DNA of 64,000 nt from Hyalella azteca (GCF_000764305.2 NW_025947267.1:150636-214635); one strand, 5' to 3'. Counted from the stretch's first letter, positions 11,076 to 24,734 are shown. Notes: a model not told the origin generated them from the sequence alone. Numbers and translations: made by a program.

Positions 11076-12242
11076 GTTATAAACATATCTACACTCTTCA
11101 TACACAAAGACGTGACTATCACATTAGTGGAAGGCTTTTACAGCTATTTCGGATAAGCAGGCGATCACTTATTCAGGGGGTTTTAAATTTTGATAAGAAG
11201 CGCGTTTAGAACCCGTAGAGTTCCGACTAAATCCTGGAAAATCGTACATCACGAGAGCTTCTTGTAAAGATTTTTAAGGCATATTTTTGGATCTCAGTTT
11301 TAAGACTCCCGTAAAGGGAATAAAATTAAGTTAAAATAGTGAAATAGGCTTATGTGATTACCGACGAGTTTCTTCCGTCACTTTTGCGCCATTCTATCGC
11401 TGGATTAAAGTGCGAAGATTGATCAGCATTACGTCATCAATATTAAAAAAATATTTAATTTTGATCGTCCTTTAACAAATTCTTGGTTCTGATTGAAGGT
11501 CAAGCCAATTTAACATAAGCATTATCAATGGTATTATTTGAACCACAATTCATATCTCTCAATCGTAACAACATTGCTCATCAAACAATTACATACTCAC
11601 TAATACATCATATTCAAAATATTTATTAGATCGTATTTAATGCAACACATGAAGGCCTAAGCTGAACCATCAAATAGTGGTCAAAACAGGAGTCAATAAT
11701 TAAAAATTAATATTATATATATATAATGGTATTAGTATATGTATAATAATATTATAAATATATTAATACAATATATAAATAATCATTACCTGGTAGCAGG
11801 CCAATAATTATATATAATTTATAATTAGGCTTTATGAAACTTCATTTATATTAGGATGTGAATGAGAGATTAGTCTATGAATGATGGGCGCTCAAAAGTC
11901 AGCAAGGAGGGATTTGTTCTTCAAGAATTTTAGCAGATTGTGAGAGCAGAAATAAATGTTTTAACTTACAAATATTACAAAAATAGTTCAAAAATGCAAA
12001 GTTACACTGTTATTTCTAATTAAAATATTGAAATTGTAACATGAGCAGTGAAGCCTGAGCAACATACACTTTGCCTGCGGCGAAAGTATCTATAAGTGAT
12101 CAGTACCAGTGATAAAGTTAACAAAATATCAATCAATAAGTGTTAACCGTTTCTGCGATAAAGTGTCTGAATTTCTGATTTACATTCATCACAGGTAAAA
12201 TCAATCTGTAAGACAATAATATTTTATGCATGCTTCACTCAC

Positions 12243-12323
12243 CTTGTACGGAGGCGCGAGCTTCTCGATTTCCTCGATCGGTACATCCGTACCTGCGACG
12301 CCGAGCAGGTTTGCTGTTTTTAC
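12243..12323 (-). CDS. CACNA2D3: alpha2delta exon 15 (LLGVAGTDVP)
   Basis: 81 nt, 27 codons, phase 0/0: VKTANLLGVAGTDVPIEEIE, then KLAPPYK. LLGV.GTDVP is a hallmark of the family. Acceptor ttttgtag, donor gtgagtga. A second AG ten bases into the exon would shift the frame and is not favoured. Confidence 0.95.
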
Positions 12324-15300
12324 CTACAAAAAGTGACAAATATGCCGCATTCATTTAGTTTAATATAATCATGAAATCCTGATACATCCCCCAAAATATC
12401 CTAATTCAGTTAAAAAAAACATCCAGCCTGAATTGATATCGTTGTTCCGCGGCTTTTGCAAAAAGAAGTGATATGGAAGTAGTTTGAAAATAATGTTCTT
12501 ATGTTTTGTTCGGGATGTGATCTTCAACTTTTTGGATTGAAATTCATTTTTGTTCTGAAATGTTTATGGTTTTTATTCTTAAGTAATAGACAATGCAAAG
12601 CCCATTCTGAGACAAAAAATATCCAAAAATTTCAATTCGTCTCTTTGAACAAAATTTGCGGGCATCTGAAAAACTGCAAAAACATTTGCGATGAGGTAAG
12701 CATGAATATTTGGGGGAAACGGTAACCTTGATTATAAATTTAAGGGCATTTATGTCATTAGAGGAAATACTTTTTGCTATTTCAAAATGTGAAACAGGCA
12801 ATAATGATGAATAGTTATTGTTGCATAGCGTCAAATGGACGCTGATCAAGGGAACCTTAGAACAGTTCATGCTATCGGCTCAAGAACCAGAAAAAAAGAT
12901 TCATTGGTTCCAATAAACGACGGCTGATTGACATACACTTAAAATAGTTCGAGGGGAGGGGAAGTGCAAGAAATAGGGGAGTTTAGGAGCACTTTGTGCC
13001 ACGAAGCTATCACGCTGTAAAAATATATAAGTCATGACAGTGACATACACGAACAGATCAAATCAACTTATTAATAACATGTTTATAACAACTTCCACAA
13101 AGTACAATAATATATTTAATTCCATTTAAATCAACTGTATACAAGTTAAATGCTTGGAACATTAAACATTTTTTTCGTGAGTTTTATTATTGGAAATGAA
13201 TTATAATCTATAAATTATTATTGATAGTTGAGTGCAACTTGCTGGTTCCTTGATCCAGCAACTGAACGGCATCATTGGGTCAAGAGAAAGAATGTTCAAT
13301 GTTCACTGTATTCAAGACTCCTGAGATAAATAAGTTTCCACGATCTAAAAGGGTAGCAACTAAGACGACCTAAAGGTGCTCTCACGTGACTAATATCAAC
13401 AATAAGGACAAAAGTAAGATGAAAACAATAAAGTTTGGTGCTGGCCTCCGCCAGTGTCGGCAGAGAGCCGACAGCTGACTCTCTCGCCCTCTGAAGGCTG
13501 CGTAAAGAGATGCCGCAACACCACAACATGACAGACTAAAGTAAAAATCTAGCTGCTAGTTATTAATGTATTGGTCAACAAGGGCATACTGGTATACTCA
13601 CAACTGATTTCTAGTCATTATCAACAGGACTATAATATTGGGGGAGATGAACAAGGGTAGAAACTTGGCGCAAAACTCGCTCATCTCCACTAGCTCTTAG
13701 TTGATGCAGGAACTGAATTGAAACTAGACGAATTATACGCAAGCTGTTAGCTTACACGAGCTGGTTGTTTGCTGGTAGTTAGCTTACACAGGCTGGTTGA
13801 TTGCTGGTAGTTTTCTCACACGCGAGGAACGGAGTAGTAATGTAAGACTTGATGTCAACCGAGAGACGACGTCACATACACGAGGTGAAAATGAAATTAC
13901 TGCTACGATGTTTGATAATTTCAAAATAACATTGTCAATGACGACGGTCCGGACAAGTGATGTTGACGGAAGAATGTCAGTGAAAGAAATGAATAAAATA
14001 TTAATAATTTTAACTAAATCGAAAATGAATGACCAGGCGATGCGAACTTATTGCTCTCATCTCAAACTAAGAACTTGAGGGGTGACAAAAATAATTTCAT
14101 TATCCATTCCGCATTCATTATTTGACTGCGAATTTAATGTGATGGCTGATGATCGCGCCAAAAACATGAAATTTGATGACTATTCTACTTCAACAAATAA
14201 TCGGCAGATAAAAATGTAATGAGATGACATTCAAAAAGCAGAGATGAAAAGATGAAAAACGATGAAATTGAATTCGTTGCCATCGTCAGGGAGAATCTCT
14301 TTGCTCACCCACAGTTGACATCAGGCCAGTAGGTCTAATTGCAATGTAAATGCTGTACACGTTCATAACATGTTAAGGTCATTCCGAGCTCACTATAACT
14401 TCACGATACTATCTTTAGAGGGACTTCATGCATAGAGAATATTTATGGGTTGAACCGTCTTGCAAGGGTCGAATATGAGGGAAGGGATTGTTTTGCGGGC
14501 AGGACTCAATCCTATGCACTATCCTATACCATCCTCATTTCTCTGGCATTGTTGCAATTTTTTTTAGAAATTCATGAGTGTATGGTGATTGTTTCTGTGG
14601 TATTTTACGCTCATGGTGGTGAATTTTATTTTCTGAACCTGAATTATAATAAACATGTATGTCTCGTCGTTAAGCAAAATATTGTGAATCTCATTTATGA
14701 ATATGGACCAAATTGGTACTGAATGAAGGCGAATGCAAGCTATCATCGTCCCTCACAACCAGCGATATATCAACTACAACAATGAACCATTTAAATGGTT
14801 ATTCGGGTGCTGTGTTCAAAAGAAGGTAAATGATATCATGATGTGTTAATAGGAACTAAACATAAACATCAAGTGTTTTTTTTTCAATTGACATAGTTTT
14901 TTTTAGTTGGTCCTAATTAGCAGCTCTCATGGGCTTTTTAATTGTTATTTATTTATTGATGTAAAATGCTGTTTTAAGCAAGAATAATCAGAGCAGATAT
15001 ATTTTCGATTGTAAAATTTTTGAGTAATAATTGCGCGTCATGATCGCCTGAATTTTAATCTTGTTGAATCAGCAATCGACGCGACTACAGATTGTACCTT
15101 TTCTTTTGATTCATCCATTCACTCCTAATACGTTTAGTTAGAAATAACATTGCAAAGCCTGTTAGCAGAGTCTCTTTGGCCATAAATAATTCAATTTCAT
15201 ATTTCATTCACAAGAAATGGGTTTGCAATTGAGTTTTTTTGTCCAGAATTGAATGCGACGTTTCCGTAAATAAGTTGAATGTGTATTCGAATAATCGCAG

Positions 15301-17074
15301 CACGTGCACCAAAATTTAAGTCAACATAATTATCAGTCAACAGAATTTAAGATAAAACAGTTCAAAATTTTCTAGCATACTAAATAACCGTGTAAATTTT
15401 GGATAACTAGACTAAAGGAAACTATGGTAAAGATTTTCTCTTGAAAAAATAGACAAAAAAAAGCCACGTGGACAATCTATTTGAATAGGTTTAACTATCA
15501 GGAATAGTTACTACAACCATGTGGGCCATATATTTACTAGTTTTCTCTAGCAGTTCCGAATTCTTACACCAAGGCTAATTTCAAACGGATACAAGCTTTA
15601 CTAGGGACTATATAGTATGTAGGCGTCTGCTATCATGGCTAACTCAAGGATTTCGAACTCGTTTGTGAGTTTAACGTTCAGATCTCGACAAGTGGAATTT
15701 AAATCGAATCAAAAATGCAGTAATTCTCATGCGACAGTTATCAAGACTCAATAAAAATTTAATATAAAGAAATTTAAGTATCCTTTCGATGATACACTGC
15801 ATTCTATTGTGTTTTATAATTAATTTAAGGGATGTCTGTGTTTGTGTTAAGTAAATGACGGGTTCGTCATGGGGATGAGGAATGTTTTGAAGAATAAGAT
15901 GTTGTTATGTGTGAAGTGATAAAGGTATATAAGAGATGTGAGGTATACCTCTTCTGTCCTGGAAACCCAAACGCTGTGTCTCTCCAGAACTTTTTTCGTG
16001 ATGTTCTGAAGAAATTGAAGAATGGAAGTGAAGGGCAGTTGGTTAGAGAGGCCCAAATTGGGGGAAAATAAATAAGAAATCATGAACGATACATGAAACA
16101 AATCATCATCTTATTGCATCATACCACCTAAGCTAACAGTATAATGGTATAATTTGATTATATAAAGAAACAAAGACAACTAAACTAACTTAATTTTAAC
16201 CGCGCGTTAAGATTTTCATTGCGAGCTCGTATTTGCATTTTTAGGCACGGAACAAGAACGCATGGAACAAAGTTACCGATTGTTTTCACAAAATTTTCTT
16301 TGCATGGGTGCTGCATGTTTGAAGATACTCGTAAAATAAATTTCTGAGTTCTAATAAATAACATTTTAAATATTCACCTGAAATGAGGAATAAAGTTTTC
16401 ATTCATAGGCTGCATTAAACCAGTAACCAATCAAGTCCGTCAAATGCTTAAAATGAATGAAAAGATTGCAGCCATAGCTGGGAAAACATTTCCCAGGATG
16501 CAATAACCAAAGTTTAACCGTTTTGAAAAAGGAGCATATATTGAACTGTGCGTGAATATTAATTCAAAAAGCATGAGACTAGGCTTATGGCTGCAATCTG
16601 AAATAGGCTTAAAGCCTCATGAGACTCTCTGCAGTGAGCCTGCAGACAGCCTATACAGACACTGTTGTGGACGAACCTTGACTTCAGAGCGGCAGACTTT
16701 CAATGCGCAATTTAAATGATATACTCAGTACTCTTAGGCAACACATTATACCGAATACAATTATTTGTTTCTAATAAGCAAAAAAACATCTGAAATATAC
16801 GATCTTGATTAAATAAATAGTTTAGGATAGGACATTGCTCCTGGCGGGCGAGGCTAGATCGTATGTACTACAACACCAGATGGTAATGATAATTTAGGTA
16901 TTGATTACCACAAAAATTGGTGTACGTCACTATAATCAACAGTCCAACACTAGATATGTTCCAGCTTGATCGCCCAACGACACATCAACATGAGCTAATG
17001 TTCCAACATAGTTGCACAATGGATCTCAGTTTGAGCAAATTAACGTCTGAACTGTTGCAGTAACGGACATAGCG
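12324..17074. other. Intron 14 of alpha2delta, left part; no gene seen
   Basis: AT-rich. Open stretches at 12501-12870, 13296-13529, 14450-14746 and 15847-16101 lack splice context or recognisable motifs. Confidence 0.55.
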
Positions 17075-17213
17075 TGGCCCTAGCAAGACAACAGGTCACT
17101 GGGGCCATAGCAAGACAACAGCTCACTGGGGCCATAGCAAGACAACAGCTCACTGGGGCCATAGCAAGACAACAGCTCACTGGGGCCATAGCAAGACAAC
17201 AGCTCACTGGGGA
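17075..17213. repeat. 27-bp minisatellite, about five copies
   Basis: Unit tcactggggccatagcaaga plus caacagc, nearly identical between copies. Confidence 0.93.
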
Positions 17214-19016
17214 TCTGCTAGTAACATTTATTGGATGGCCCAGAACTTGAGAACTTTCATACATTTCCAAGAGAGTTAGCAGAATCTCTATACTGTATCC
17301 ATAAATGTCAATGAGATTGTATTCGTATTTGTTACAAATGAATTCATGTTAAATTTTACGCTTGAGTTGTCCTGTAGAAGTTTAAAAATGTAACACCAAT
17401 ATTAGTGCTTACATTATTTTCAACCATTGAATAAACGAAAATTGTATTAATTACAAAAAAGTCCAAAAAGCTACTGTCTCTTCAAGTCCAAAAATTCAAA
17501 ATAATGAACTTAAACTGAAAAACTTTATTACGCACAATCTCCTTCATGATTTTTACTGTATAACATGTAACATGGTTATGTTATGTGACCTATCATAGCT
17601 TTACAGTCAGGTTGCCTAGTGTCGAACTAAAAATAAATACAGGAGAATCTAGCGATTTTAAACGGTAGTACTGTATGGTGTTCAATACGTAACTGAATGA
17701 TTACGTGCATAGTTTGTGTAATTGAATATACCGTATTATATTTAGTTGCATATAACAGCTATATAATAATTTTGAGAAGCGATTTTGATTAACAAATTGC
17801 CTTGGACATCGACGTTGCTGAAGGATACAGTCGAACCCCTAAGAGATGACATATGAGTCTATAGAGCAGACATGAATAAATCTCTATTTATAAATAAGTT
17901 TTTGATTATATGTAGAAAACATATAATGCTTCAGAAAAATCACGTCATTATTGATATCTGCGCGCTTGGTCATCTGTAACTGCCCAAAGTGTGCCATGGA
18001 TATAATTAATGTTCTTATAATCATAAACCATTATGTTTATACAGTTATTACCATATTTTACGCAACATACGGTACTCCTACAAAAGCAATGCCACGAAAA
18101 TTGCCAGATTTTTTTTTACCTTGTATTCAAGTAAAAAATCTCTTTACTGAGAAATGACAAACAAAATTAGAATTTGTGTTTATAGGTTTTCTAGGTATTC
18201 CTAAGAAATTTCACTGATGCATTAATAAGGTATATTATTAATAGACAAAAGCATGTGCTTTAATTGTTGGCATGAACTCCACAGATAAAGCATCTATGCT
18301 GGGGTTAAATAACGTTTTTCAGAATTTCTAGTGTGATATTTCTAAAATTTTTGGACACACTCCGACACTAAAATTTTACCTAGCGCCTCGTAATAACTTG
18401 ATTCAAGCCCGGTCCATCAACTTGGATGAATTTGAATTTAGTTGAACTTTGATTTCAAAAACTAATTTGCTTTTAAAACATGATTTCTTAATAATACTAT
18501 TCCAAGTATTTATCTGTGAAATAAAATGATAATAAAAATGTCAGAATAAATTACTGCTATCAACCAAAGTATGTTGGTATAACTTTCAGAAATTACAAGG
18601 CATAACCTGATGATATTTTTAGTTAGTATAACCTCAAAAATTAGAGGGAACCAAAATAGAGAAGGTTATAAACACAATTAATCTCTAGCATTAAACTCAT
18701 GTAAAAACATAACGGTGCAGGAATTCCTGTTTGACAAGTAATATCCTGAAGCCGAGCTATCACCACTAGTTTCGAGTTCATAGCTTCCTCAACCAATCAC
18801 TGACATCTTTCCCAACTCAACTAACCAATCACAAACGAGAAATAGTCCGCTATGTGCACTTAGGCTGCAACTTGCACTAATAAGCGATTTTTGAAAATAC
18901 GGCCCTTGCCATTTAATTTAATGTCATCAATTTCATCAAGTACATTCACGTCTCAATTACCTTTTGTTCGGTTCAATAAAGAATTAATGCGACCAGGTTA
19001 GGGCGGGTCAACTTAC

Positions 19017-19103
19017 CGAGGTGAGGTTGAGGTCAAACACGGGCACCGCGACAGAGGTCATGAGACGGTAGCCTGCCCTCTGCCCCCGCCCCTTGTGGCG
19101 ACC
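19017..19103 (-). CDS. CACNA2D3: alpha2delta exon 14 (LMTSVAVPVFD)
   Basis: 87 nt, 29 codons, phase 0/0: GRHKGRGQRAGYRLMTSVAV, then PVFDLNLTS with a glycosylation sequon. LMT.VA.PVF is the conserved motif that opens the Cache/VGCC region. Acceptor gcccccag, donor gtaagttg. A GTACACGTGTAGTACAGG-type array starts ~30 bp upstream of the acceptor and holds the single N at 19303. Confidence 0.9.
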
Positions 19104-19129
19104 CTGGGGGCACCGGTGGGTTCAGAACT

Positions 19130-19640
19130 CAGTACGGGTGCAAAACATGTGTAGTACAGGTGTAGTATACGTACGGTACACGTGTGGTACAGGTGTGGTA
19201 CACGTGTAGTACAGGTGTAGTACACGTGTAGTACAGGTGTAGTATACGTACGGTACACGTGTGGTACAGGTGTGGTACACGTGTAGTACAGGTGTAGTAC
19301 ACNAGTACACGTGTAGTACAGGTACGGTACACGTGTAGTACAGGTACGGTACACGTGTAGTACAGGTACGGTACACGTGTAGTACAGGTACGGTACACGT
19401 GTAGTACAGGTACGGTGCACGTGTAGTACACGTGTAGCAGAGGTGTAGTACACGTGTAGTACAGGTATAGTACACGTGTAGTACAGGTATAGTACACGTG
19501 TAGTACAGATGCGGTACACGTATAGAACAATTGCAGTACTCGTGCTGTGCACGTATAGTACGCGTGCTGAACACGTGCAATACTCGTGTAGTACACATGT
19601 GTTGTACAGTTGTAGTACACGTGCAGATCACGTACATTGC
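19130..19640. repeat. ~18-21-bp minisatellite (gtacacgtgtagtacaggt) with an assembly N
   Basis: Array of GTAC-rich units upstream of the exon 14 acceptor. N at 19303 marks an unresolved join inside the repeat. Long open frames on the minus strand here come from the periodicity. Confidence 0.95.
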
Positions 19641-20744
19641 ACGTGTAGAGCACATTCAGCTGCCAGACTCAGAATTTAGGACAGTTTGGCTGTACATCAT
19701 GTCATTTTGATCTCGAGTTGCAGAATGACGTTAAAGTAAAGGGCGAGAATCATTTAAAAAGTTATGAACTGTAAGGTTTGAATAATTGCCCAATTTTAAA
19801 TTACCTTCGACGAAAAATATAGTTTTGAAATGCATTCAAAATTTTAATTAAAAAATTGAGTTCAAAAAATGTAATTTATACAATCTGGTTTTTGAAAACA
19901 TTTGAAACAAATTTCAGCTCAAGATGTACATGATTAATTCTAACGATGTTGTATATAAGTAAATTTTGATGTTATTTGCAAATTGTACTTTAAAAAATAT
20001 CAAGTCAAATTCGTTAAATATATAAAACTTAATCAGGATTAGAGTATCTGCTTCAAACAAATTAGAATGCAAAAATTATAGATTTCATGTATAAAAAAGG
20101 ATAGGATACGAATGCAAGGAAACGGGCCGGTAAATAGGAATAAAGCGGTAGGGAAAATCTAAGCAGATATATAACAATGTTAAACCACAACTTCAAAGCG
20201 GCATGCAGGTAAATATTTTAAACATGTTGTAAGGATGCACAATAAATCGGTCCGATGCAATACAGTTAATATCAATCGGGCAATCAGACATAAAACATAC
20301 AACGATGTTAAAAAGATACGAAATATTCTTCCACAACCAGCACTTCAATCGAGACTTCTAAGTTACATAACAGACTTCTGTAATGTAACTAAATCAGCGA
20401 CTTATAAGTTACATTACAGAGAATCAGCTTATTGAACAGTCACACTCACATATCAATGTCCGAGGGATCTTTTTATTGTTTATTTGGTACAATAAATGAT
20501 ATGTGAAATTATTCAAGTACAATGAAACCAAGCACGCTGTAGAGAACTTCATCAGTTCGTAGTAAATCTACCATTCATTAATTTGAACTGCTCTGATATG
20601 ATCTCTCTATCCCAGTAATAAGTTACATGTAAGTAGCAAAGTGTGAAGATACCTAACACATACTTCAGAAAATACACACAAGGCATTTACTGATATTTGA
20701 GAACATAAGACGACCATAACGTATTTCTAAATTAGGCCGCGACT

Positions 20745-21060
20745 GTGAGCTTTCCGACGTATTACGTATGCAATAAATTAAATACTCTGGCGTGTTACGT
20801 ATGTAACAAATTAAGTGCTTCGACGTATTACGTTGCAACAAATTAAGTACTTCGATGTATTACGCTGCAATAAATTAAATACTCTGGCGTGTTACGTATG
20901 TAACAAATTAAGTGCTTCGACGTATTACGTTGCAACAAATTAAGTACTCCGACGTATTACGTTGCAACAAATTAAATACTCCGACGTATTACGTATGCAG
21001 CAAATTAAATACTCCGACGTATTACGTTGCAACAAATTAAGTACTCCGGCCGACGTAAAG
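20745..21060. repeat. Minisatellite cgacgtattacgttgcaaca, ~37-bp units
   Basis: Units of the form aattaagtactccgacgtat plus tacgttgcaacaa, about eight copies. Confidence 0.92.
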
Positions 21061-21119
21061 CGCTGTGGATGAATCAAATAATCTAACTTATTACGATGGT
21101 AATATATCAAATATTCTGA

Positions 21120-21560
21120 CGTATTATGTAGCAAGAAATCGGAACCCTGATGTACTACGGAGACAATGTACCAGTACTGCGACGTATTACGAAGGTAATG
21201 TACCAGTACTGCGACGTATTACGAAGGTAATGTTAACAGGACTGAGATGTTATTCGAGGGTAATCTACCAGTAACACGACGTATTACGAAGGTAATGTTA
21301 ACAGGACTGCGACGTATTACGAAGGTAATGTACCAGTACTGCGACGTATTACGAAGGTAATGTACCAGTTCTGCGATGTATTACGAAGGTAATGTACCAG
21401 TTCTGCGACGTATTACGAAGGTAATGTACCAGTTCTGCGATGTATTACGAAAGTAATGTACCAGTACTGCGACGTATTAAGAAGGTAATGTTCCAGTTCT
21501 GCGACGTATTACGAAGGTAATGTATCTCACTACGACGTATTACCAAGGTAATGAAGGTAA
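21120..21560. repeat. 32-bp minisatellite (tgcgacgtattacgaaggta) next to exon 13 donor
   Basis: About twelve copies, sharing the cgacgtattacg core with the array at 20.7-21.1 kb, so the two arrays have a common origin. Ends ~35 bp from the exon 13 donor. Confidence 0.92.
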
Positions 21561-21595
21561 TGTATACAGGTTTATTTAATGTACTAATTACGCAC

Positions 21596-21793
21596 CCGTC
21601 GCCAGAGGTCGAGGTAGCGCATTTCTCGGGTCATCTTGCGCTCTTTCTTTAAGAAGTTCTCAACCCTGAGCCTCGGGCCGAGGTTAAATAGACCGCGCCT
21701 CACTCTAACTCTGGGGACCTCACAGAGACCAGGCCTCACTCCTACATTGGTGGCCTCACACTCTGCTAAGTCGGCCTCTTCATCCTCAGCTGA
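21596..21793 (-). CDS. CACNA2D3: alpha2delta exon 13 (charged insert; 5' boundary uncertain)
   Basis: The 3' end is clear: MTREMRYLDLWRR followed by donor gtgcgtaat, phase 0, which joins exon 14. The 5' boundary is less clear. A phase-0 acceptor (aataaag) after 21793 gives 66 codons from SAEDEEADL, but the tract is weak and other AG sites lie inside. The segment is GC-rich compared with its surroundings and contains three RVR(R/P)G-like repeats, so part of it may be intronic. Confidence 0.6.
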
Positions 21794-22210
21794 CTTTATT
21801 GTTGAATTTGGTATTTGACAACGAATGAACAATTAACACTGCGGTGCTTTTTATTAGAAATAAATGATTTAAATTAGAATTAGAATTTGATGATTCAAAG
21901 AAGTAGACCATTAAAAAAATTGGACGATTCATCAAATTAAATGATTCAAATTAAATGTATAAGTTATTTCTTAAATAATTTTTTTATTATTATCAATGGG
22001 GAATCTCAGTCGGAAACCAAACGAAAAATTATCGTCGAACGGAAGCATGAAAGAAAAGGAGAAAACAGAGACAACGTGAAATAATAAGCAAAAACATAGA
22101 TTAAAAATTAATAACATTGAATAAACAATTAGTTATGAAAATCCAGTGCACACAAGCGTCGTTTGAAAACAAAAAATATAACTCAGTACTCACTGCAGTG
22201 AGTGACAGAG

Positions 22211-22337
22211 AGCGCATTTTCTCGTCGACGAAAACTTCAGGTCACGGACGGACGGACAGACGGACGGACAGACAGACAGACAGACGGACATGGCGAGAAC
22301 AATAGTGCATTTTTTTCCATAAATGAGAAAATGCGCT
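22211..22337 (-). mobile_element. GTCC-microsatellite element, copy 1
   Basis: Bounded by agcgcattttctc and gagaaaatgcgct (13-bp inverted repeats), with an internal (GGAC/GACA)n microsatellite and a cgtcgacg palindrome. Same family at 56781 and 60113. Confidence 0.75.
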
Positions 22338-22629
22338 AAAAACTTAACATATAACGAAATGTAATCATCACTGGTACATTCAAGTGCCGCAAAAACGGAA
22401 AAGATGAAAGATAGCGTTGGGTTTTGAAACCCAAACGCAACAATAGCCACGTGTAGGAATAAAAAACTGCAAGCTGCGGCCCAAATAAGCGGTTTAAAGC
22501 GGACATATATGGCCAAGAGGGGCGAGTACATTTGACAGGGCGACGCAGCAAGCGCTCAGTAATGCGTTCGAAATTTTCCACGAAGAGCATTGAACTTCAT
22601 ACAGTCGAGATACATGCGTGATGCATGGC

Positions 22630-22830
22630 AACTATAATATGCATCCATTAACTGATGAACTGCATCCATGAACTGATACACTGCATTCATTAACTGATGC
22701 AACACCTATTAACTGATGCAATGCACTTATTAAGTAATGCACTGCGTTTAATAACTGCTGCACTGTACCCATGAACTGATACACTGCATTCATTAACTGA
22801 TGCATTGCATTCATAACTGATGCACTGCGA
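22630..22830. repeat. Minisatellite actgatgcactgcattcat, ~24-bp units
   Basis: Imperfect units of tgcattcattaactgatgca-type over 200 bp. Confidence 0.88.
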
Positions 22831-24202
22831 CCATCGATTCATATGGCCCAGCGCCCGCCATGCCAAGGGACAGATTAGCCCAGCAACAGACCCAGGCAAC
22901 AGGCCCCAGCAACAGACCCAGCTGTCAAAGACCCGAGTTTACCAAAGGGCCGCGGCTAGCGAACACTCACGATCATGAGCGTCCATTTGCTCCGGCGGAA
23001 TATGAAGTGATAGTTTCTCTAAGAAAAAAGACAAAAAAAGCCGAGGTTATTGGGAAATTAACTTCGACCGAAAAACATCAGGTTAAAGCGTTTAGTTAGT
23101 GTATGATGCATGCGAGAAATGGCGTGGATTTTCAGGGTAAGTTCAAAACACAGACGTAACTCATTTTTTCGACTATAAATTTGTTCCTGAAGAAGATCGT
23201 ATCTAATAATAATAAAGCGACATGCCAGTTTAATAGGACAGCTTTTTGGAAATGGTAAATTCTAAATCTAAACATTTATTTTTCAATTTTTTGATCAGGA
23301 AAAGTTCTCAATTAATAAGGAAACTACCAGGAAAATTCTGCACTACAAGAGGGTGGGAAGTGGGAGAGGGAGCAGTGCGTACGGGGTTGGTCGGTGCTGT
23401 CAAGGGTTCATTGTGCTTTAAAAAATAACGAAGTAATTAATCCGTGACAATTATAACTTTGACGCCATTACAAATAACTATTGTTTAGAGAAGACCTTAA
23501 TTTCTTCATGGAGTTATATGTACAGCGATGCTCACGACACGATTAACATAATTAACATTAATAACAAAAGCTCTCCAAATGGACCGAAGCGAATCAAAGA
23601 TATCAAATTTAAGCAGTCGTAGGGAAATTTTTATCAGAACGTAAGATTGCACGGGTGAAAAAAGCATCCACTGCAACTTTCAAGTAAGATATAAATTTAT
23701 AATAATTGTGAACATCTACAATTAATTCAATAACACAAAGAAAAACTTTTACAATGAAGCTGAAAGAGTTTATGCTAAGAAGCTCCTCAGAAAATATCGT
23801 TAAAGGTGTCAATTTAATTTTTTACCCGAAAGAGAGATCATTTTAATCTCAAAGGTTGAAATACAAGCTGAAATATAAAGTAGCAATATTTCTTCTAACG
23901 AATGGTTTTCAATAAACTTACTTATCTACCAGTTATTTGAGCTTAGAACTAAACTTAGGTGCAGTGCCTAAAAAATTGATATTTAAGTATTTAAAGTGTC
24001 ATGACGTGATGCAGATTTATTGATTATAACTCTCCCCTGGAATGATAATTAATTTGAATTACAAATGCGCGTCATCTCTAGCGAACGTCAGAGATATTTT
24101 CAAACTCATGAAATCGTTAAAATTTCTATCTTAGGAAACACATAGAGATGTGAAGATATGGTGAAAAAAGTTCAACTTTTTGAAGAACATTGAATTACAT
24201 AC

Positions 24203-24424
24203 AGAACACACAGAGGTGGGCAGTAGCACGCTACATGTTGCGGCCGCTACTAGCGGCCGCTACATTTTCAGCAGCGGTAGCGGCGCTACATTTAAAGCAA
24301 TGTAGCGGTAGCGGCGCTACATTTAAAGCAATGTAGCGGTAGCGCCCGCTACATTTAGAGCATGTAGCGGTAGCGGTAGCGGCCACTACATTTCAATGTA
24401 GCGCTGCCCAGCTCTGAGAACACA
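24203..24424. mobile_element. Short hAT-like MITE (206 bp) with 8-bp target-site duplication
   Basis: Element 24211-24416 starts CAGAGGTGGGCAGTAGC; its end reads back as CAGAGCTGGGCAGCGC. Flanks are agaacaca on both sides. The interior is a tandem TGTAGCGGTAGCGGCGC array with a NotI-like GCGGCCGC pair. Located 57 bp from the donor of alpha2delta exon 12. Confidence 0.9.
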
Positions 24425-24473
24425 ACACCGAGGCGTAGAGAATTGTCGTGACGGAGAAGCGTGTTCAACTCAC

Positions 24474-24734
24474 CCGTGTCGCACGCAAGGCATCAGCCTT
24501 GAGCTTGGCAATGTAAGCGTCAGATGCACCAAAGTCGCCATACCGGAGGAACTTTTCGACTTTTCTGGCATCGTTGAGCACAGTGTGTTCGAGCCGCTGC
24601 CCAGACTCGGTTGTGAAGTTCCCATTCTTGTTAAGTTCGCTCGTTATCACCGTTAGTTTCTTGTAATTCCGTGTTCTATCTAACTGTCTTTTCCGTTCGC
24701 GAATCTCCCACAACCACTCGGTTTGTTTCGGGTC
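24474..24734 (-). CDS. CACNA2D3: alpha2delta exon 12 (charged insert after VWA)
   Basis: 261 nt, 87 codons, phase 0/0: DPKQTEWLWEIRERKRQLDR, then a Lys/Glu-rich stretch with an NFT sequon, ending KADALRATR. Vertebrate proteins have a much shorter segment here. I infer a lineage-type charged insert because phases join exon 11 and the DP...WLWE opening follows directly from YADVA. Acceptor attcgtag, donor gtgagttg. A 206-bp hAT MITE lies 57 bp downstream of the donor. Confidence 0.85.

Noticed and set aside
13296..13529. GC-richer segment with an acceptor-like site and LQRARESAVGSLPTLAEAST frame
   Set aside because: No usable donor follows and no similarity to alpha2delta; phases would not fit.
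19058..19655. Three overlapping 160-180-residue minus-strand frames rich in YYTCT
   Set aside because: They arise from the GTAC-based minisatellite; all three frames are open, which no real protein shows.
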